Source of the DNA: Roseiconus lacunae
Lineage (GTDB): Bacteria; Planctomycetota; Planctomycetia; Pirellulales; Pirellulaceae
DNA length: 64,000 nt
Reading direction: 5' to 3'
Assembly (NCBI RefSeq): GCF_008312935.1
Contig: NZ_VSZO01000010.1
Coordinates: 186,001-250,000, forward strand
This document shows, piece after piece, positions 61,401 through 64,000 of this stretch (within the stretch, counting starts at the first letter, position 1; the number at the start of each line of letters is the position of its first letter). The translations under genes and the position numbers were made by a program. The notes beneath the pieces were generated by a model, which worked only from the letters and a program-made list of their open reading frames with translations, made no database searches and had not been told where the DNA came from.

Positions 61401-64000
61401 CGAATGTCATCGCAAACCGGTGATCGACCGAATTCACCAGATGTGGAAGAAGCATCACGGACCGCCACCGTTGTATTCGCTTTCACAAAACGCGGCCTTC
61501 CAATCACTCTCTGGATTCTTTGACGCGACGATCCCACACGGAGAAACGATGACTCCGCTGCAACGAGAATTCATCGCACTGGCACAGATTTTCAAGAGCC
61601 GTTTGGTCACCGAACTCGAATACAAGCAGCGAGTGATGGAGCGGGCGTTAATCGAAGATCGGCTCGGCAATCGTACCCAAGAATTGCGAGATGCGAAGAG
61701 TCGTGAGGACGCGGCGCGAGTTCAATTGAATGCGTCACGCAAAAAGAAAATCGCAGCTCTGGAACAAGTCGTCGTCGAGCTGACCAAAGCACAAGCGGCG
61801 ATTCGCGCCGAAGCAAACGAAGCCAAAGCGTCATTGCAGTGGATGGATACCAATTTCCGGGAATTCATCGAGGATATGAATGGGACGGAACTGCGAACCC
61901 AGTTTGCCGAGTTTCAAAGCTCGCAACGACCCTATATCGGAGGGAAACTGCTGTTCTATGGAACGATGATCGATCGGGCAGAGTTCACTATTTCCAAATT
62001 GCCAGACGGTACCATCATTCTTCGCAACTCCGATCCAAAGAACTCGGATCATATTCGAAAGTCGCTCGACATGGCGTTTCTGAAAACGACCGCCTTGGCG
62101 ACGGCACTGACGAATTTTCAAACCAAGACGCGTCCCGAACCCGTCGATCGTGTCAATTCAATTCGGGCCGAACTGCAACAGCGGATGTGGGAAAAAGCCA
62201 TCGTCAAGGATGCCGACGGTTTGCTGACGATCAAATTGGAATCGTTGCAGGAACTCGCCGCCGACTATGCCGAACTGAAAGTGCTCGGCATGGAGTTACT
62301 TGAACATCAGCGACAAATGGCCGAGAAGCGTCTCGCTTTGCTTCGCGATATTCGCGACCCGGCGACACCGTTTGAACTGTACTACCAACGATGGAACAGT
62401 TATCGCAACTATGTGGAGTCGGTATTCGCCAACCATGACGAAAAAGAGCAGATCTTCGCACACCTAAAGAGTGTTGATCGTCAGTTCGACATCTTGTTGG
62501 AAGTCGATGTTCAAACCAATTTTCGCTTGCAAGAAGCAAACGCGGCACGTCGACCGCTGGATCACAAAAAATTCCTCGACATGCTGATTGATGACTTGGA
62601 AGAAAAGTACATCGAACTACTCGAAGGCACACGCGCCCACACCGCCAATATCGACAACTATTTGAAGCGATTGACGACGGCCTTGGATGACGATTTCAAC
62701 ACCCAGTTTTACCACCCGACGTTTCGAAGTGTTCGACAAGCGAGTCAGTTTAAAGATGTCGAATTCGGACAAACCGAAACAACGAACGTGCTGGCGAACA
62801 ACCGTGCATTCTCGAAGGTGTCGCCGAGTGCGACGATGGAGTTCGACCTACCGCAACGCGATATTTTGATCCGCGAAGGCCTCGATTCGGCACTCGCGAT
62901 CTATAGCGATGTCGGTGCGCTAATTAATGATCCGAATCTACTGGCACTTGCGGCAAGTCAATCCGGAAACTCACCGTCGGCCCCCGGCGCGGGAACCACT
63001 GGCGGCTTCGGCGCGGTACGTAGTGTTCTACCGGGCGTCAGCGGGGATACCTCCGAAGCCATCTTGGCACAAAACGCAGGGACCCGACCGCGGTACGAGT
63101 CGAATGTCGAAAAGTTAATCCCCGATCCGGCGATCTACAAATTCGAAACCGGGACCGGGTTTGAGATCCGTCCCGTAATTGAGCCGGACGGGCAAGCGGT
63201 CGTATTCGATTTTAACTACATGTACACGACCAACGTACGCGAACCGGTGCGTGCCGACGAAAAACATCTCGGCCGTGTCAAACGACACTTCATCGATACC
63301 GACGTTCAACTCGCAAACTTCGAATTGCGCGAAGTCAGCCGTTATGTCGTCGCGCTCAAAGCCGAAAGAACCGCCAACGGGGTGCCACTTCTTGAGGACA
63401 TCCCCGTCGTCGGGGCGTTGTGGCGGCCACTGCCCAATGCCGAAAAATCGCTGCAGCAAAACATCATCATGGCACAGGCAACAATCTTTCCGACGTTGTT
63501 CGATCTGATGGGCCTGCGTTGGGCTCCCGCGGTTGCCGATTTAGATCCACTCCGATTGTCGAATCGTGAGTTCATCGTCCGCGGCCGACATCGGTACCTA
63601 GAAAACCGAGTCTACGATGTCAGTAGCTCACGCGTCGATGAATTCCTGCGAGTGCCTGAGTCCGAACGCCGTTCCGATTTGTATCGCTCTCAATCGACGA
63701 TCCCCTCGGTACACCCGAACGGGTATCGAGGCGATGGCCTGGACTACCGCAATAGCGAACTGCGTGAAGGCTACCAGACCGACGAAGCCTATCCGAACTC
63801 GCGGTACGTTCCTGACAAATCTTCCGAAGGTTCGTTTCTACGACAGCGTACTCCGGGTATCTATGACACCATGCCGGGGACCGATTACCCATACCGTGAA
63901 ATCGATCAAGGCGAACCGGAAAGCCCACTCCCCGAACCGCAGTCAGCAGTCCCCACGTTTCGTGAGTCGCTGTCATCGGGATTCGAAGACGGCGGTTTTG
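58432..64000 (+). CDS. Giant secretin-like envelope protein, 3'-partial
   Basis: The frame is open from ATG 58432 to the window edge (1856 codons, no stop). Residues 1-30 are a signal or anchor (ALFLIMIAVTSFAWTVTSVI). Residues about 110-560 are beta-rich, Ig-like segments. A coiled coil spans about 630-764, then a secretin N-domain-like unit (ISVIGEGLIHLRGPLKGINQ, from about 783). A five-cysteine cluster, C-x2-C-x2-C-x2-C-x3-C, lies at residues 979-992. A second coiled coil covers about 1061-1141. Residues about 1573-1693 resemble the secretin core end: GFEIRPVIEPDGQAVVFDF and GVPLLEDIPVVGALW (1650-1664). The tail is Tyr/Arg/Pro-rich. Function unknown; an outer-membrane channel or scaffold is inferred. 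Confidence 0.88.
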   Translation, partial: MKSPLARPPALFLIMIAVTSFAWTVTSVISSRQQNARTPVSPDRAGTQSADGIRQVQDEVNLRQFHRTANPPLRPELTEADKNVRQVNWMQAPDAQPMSSAGPAIKTVRQTVLTKTIEFDDLSPDKPVILDREFDVELIVPKEVTTATMEGKELEVADAPSGKKVTIKSTSLNSDGKLRIQLNATERTLYYRLVDNSQQSLKVYGTTHSRHRELEPTVAASVMQVVYLSNARAFLRIGCTSVRSADDVEIYRLIENGGVYSLESLEIQAKDTSNPVITSFDVAIPGGGNAPQFLLIQEVNTNAVFRAKRLVEVTINDPSSVVRIEWNEVADQRQLQSVSTPKLTVVGGTGDSNDIDIVVVEETGEVPSPLTVIHQNSAPDVDLLQLSSPISGGDTNVRTLRIKAVAYLGDAQLPNVSAVQTVNLLRRDLVPQEFLDNGVGVIPGRAELAVRFPAVHQLVLEKDSSDPPKIDWSKVITLTGPSGTPIEIDSSKTNLDAASNSIQIGVPVSEITPGRYRLTLSNIKDQFGNELAMNDRGTRQYVVEFGEGGIIEGSDGPAGRVMPGIYGSTGKYVPYSEFTEPRDVPDGFNPNDKVETRVARLYFFRDAHRVAQIINRKVKSHNRHGVSVNRQLADQARTKADQLTQARQQAEREAIRQAGESRRIEEKLSDVRRNYDRTVARLQREAVAVKAETDEEKREAGAEALASIETTARQYAAQIETLEGQLDSARQDEVNAREVAAQQESKEELARQEQFRREVAAAHADPDTYAEGVPNSDDPIEQVSISVIGEGLIHLRGPLKGINQIRMMINQIDSPVGQVRINVHSTQINGDDAERLEVVSSRIQTYVDQARFLTVQSAEMLRKSVAIVAAHRAEEARALYPGSTQHERDQRYLYSFFGKDFIDELLAMDSEFLQSGNKLISLHSMDVTSLSSALLMLALADNNTRQMILEEFQRQLQSELPIAEQRYIDAGMHLDAGGCGGCGRCTDCQDECHRKPVIDRIHQMWKKHHGPPPLYSLSQNAAFQSLSGFFDATIPHGETMTPLQREFIALAQIFKSRLVTELEYKQRVMERALIEDRLGNRTQELRDAKSREDAARVQLNASRKKKIAALEQVVVELTKAQAAIRAEANEAKASLQWMDTNFREFIEDMNGTELRTQFAEFQSSQRPYIGGKLLFYGTMIDRAEFTISKLPDGTIILRNSDPKNSDHIRKSLDMAFLKTTALATALTNFQTKTRPEPVDRVNSIRAELQQRMWEKAIVKDADGLLTIKLESLQELAADYAELKVLGMELLEHQRQMAEKRLALLRDIRDPATPFELYYQRWNSYRNYVESVFANHDEKEQIFAHLKSVDRQFDILLEVDVQTNFRLQEANAARRPLDHKKFLDMLIDDLEEKYIELLEGTRAHTANIDNYLKRLTTALDDDFNTQFYHPTFRSVRQASQFKDVEFGQTETTNVLANNRAFSKVSPSATMEFDLPQRDILIREGLDSALAIYSDVGALINDPNLLALAASQSGNSPSAPGAGTTGGFGAVRSVLPGVSGDTSEAILAQNAGTRPRYESNVEKLIPDPAIYKFETGTGFEIRPVIEPDGQAVVFDFNYMYTTNVREPVRADEKHLGRVKRHFIDTDVQLANFELREVSRYVVALKAERTANGVPLLEDIPVVGALWRPLPNAEKSLQQNIIMAQATIFPTLFDLMGLRWAPAVADLDPLRLSNREFIVRGRHRYLENRVYDVSSSRVDEFLRVPESERRSDLYRSQSTIPSVHPNGYRGDGLDYRNSELREGYQTDEAYPNSRYVPDKSSEGSFLRQRTPGIYDTMPGTDYPYREIDQGEPESPLPEPQSAVPTFRESLSSGFEDGGF

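Overview
The window looks like chromosomal DNA of a planctomycete, most likely a Rhodopirellula/Pirellula-like member of the Pirellulaceae. This rests on the mix of very large secreted or envelope proteins, a divergent type II secretion operon, 3-keto-disaccharide hydrolase (DUF1080) proteins, an MfnB-like protein of the C1 cofactor pathway, scattered palindromic intergenic repeats, and housekeeping genes that are not in their usual neighbourhoods (infC without rpmI-rplT). No database search was run; all family names come from motifs read in the translations. No tRNA, rRNA, CRISPR array, transposase or phage gene was found.

Layout. 1-1730 (minus): two translationally coupled envelope proteins; the second runs off the left edge. 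1930-5227: two GT4 glycosyltransferases and a methyltransferase, probably surface glycan synthesis. 5396-8262: ROK sugar kinase overlapping lepA. 8476-10277 (minus): Nif3-like protein, infC and an S4 RNA-binding protein. 10642-11163: SHOCT/DUF4870 membrane protein. 11257-18993: a 2578-residue exported TPR protein. 19340-31690: a type II secretion operon in the order D-E-F-G-H-I-J-K-C-L-M plus a TPR protein, with 1- to 11-base overlaps through most of it. 31970-34782 (minus): pckA and lipA. 35432-39826: smpB, a LolD/MacB-type ABC pair and an MFS exporter. 39946-43317: a GDPD-like phosphodiesterase, an ECF sigma factor and a protease-like PDZ protein that has lost its catalytic triad. 43598-48417 (minus): a tandem DUF1080 protein and a two-gene ABC transporter whose permease carries a large extra soluble domain. 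49537-51301: histidine kinase and response regulator. 52251-55507 (minus): RNase D, CPBP protease, O6-methylguanine methyltransferase and SAM methyltransferase in an overlapping operon. 55567-58174: MfnB-like protein, a small conserved-looking protein and a secreted TraB/TIKI-like protein. 58432 to the right edge: a giant secretin-like protein.

How it fits together. The central theme is export across the envelope. The T2SS operon supplies an outer-membrane secretin (GspD), ATPase, platform, five pseudopilins and the C/L/M assembly set. The giant TPR protein just upstream and the TPR protein at the operon's end are plausible scaffolding or lipoprotein partners. A second, far larger secretin-like chain closes the window. 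It fuses beta-rich domains, two coiled coils, a five-cysteine cluster and a secretin-like C-terminus. It has no T2SS genes around it in view and is the best candidate here for an undescribed envelope machine.

Intergenic DNA carries at least four copies of one imperfect palindromic repeat (near 8351, 19152, 30627 and 41897), two short tandem arrays of about 16 bp, a strong intrinsic terminator (43520-43566) and a structured region before smpB that could be a non-coding RNA.
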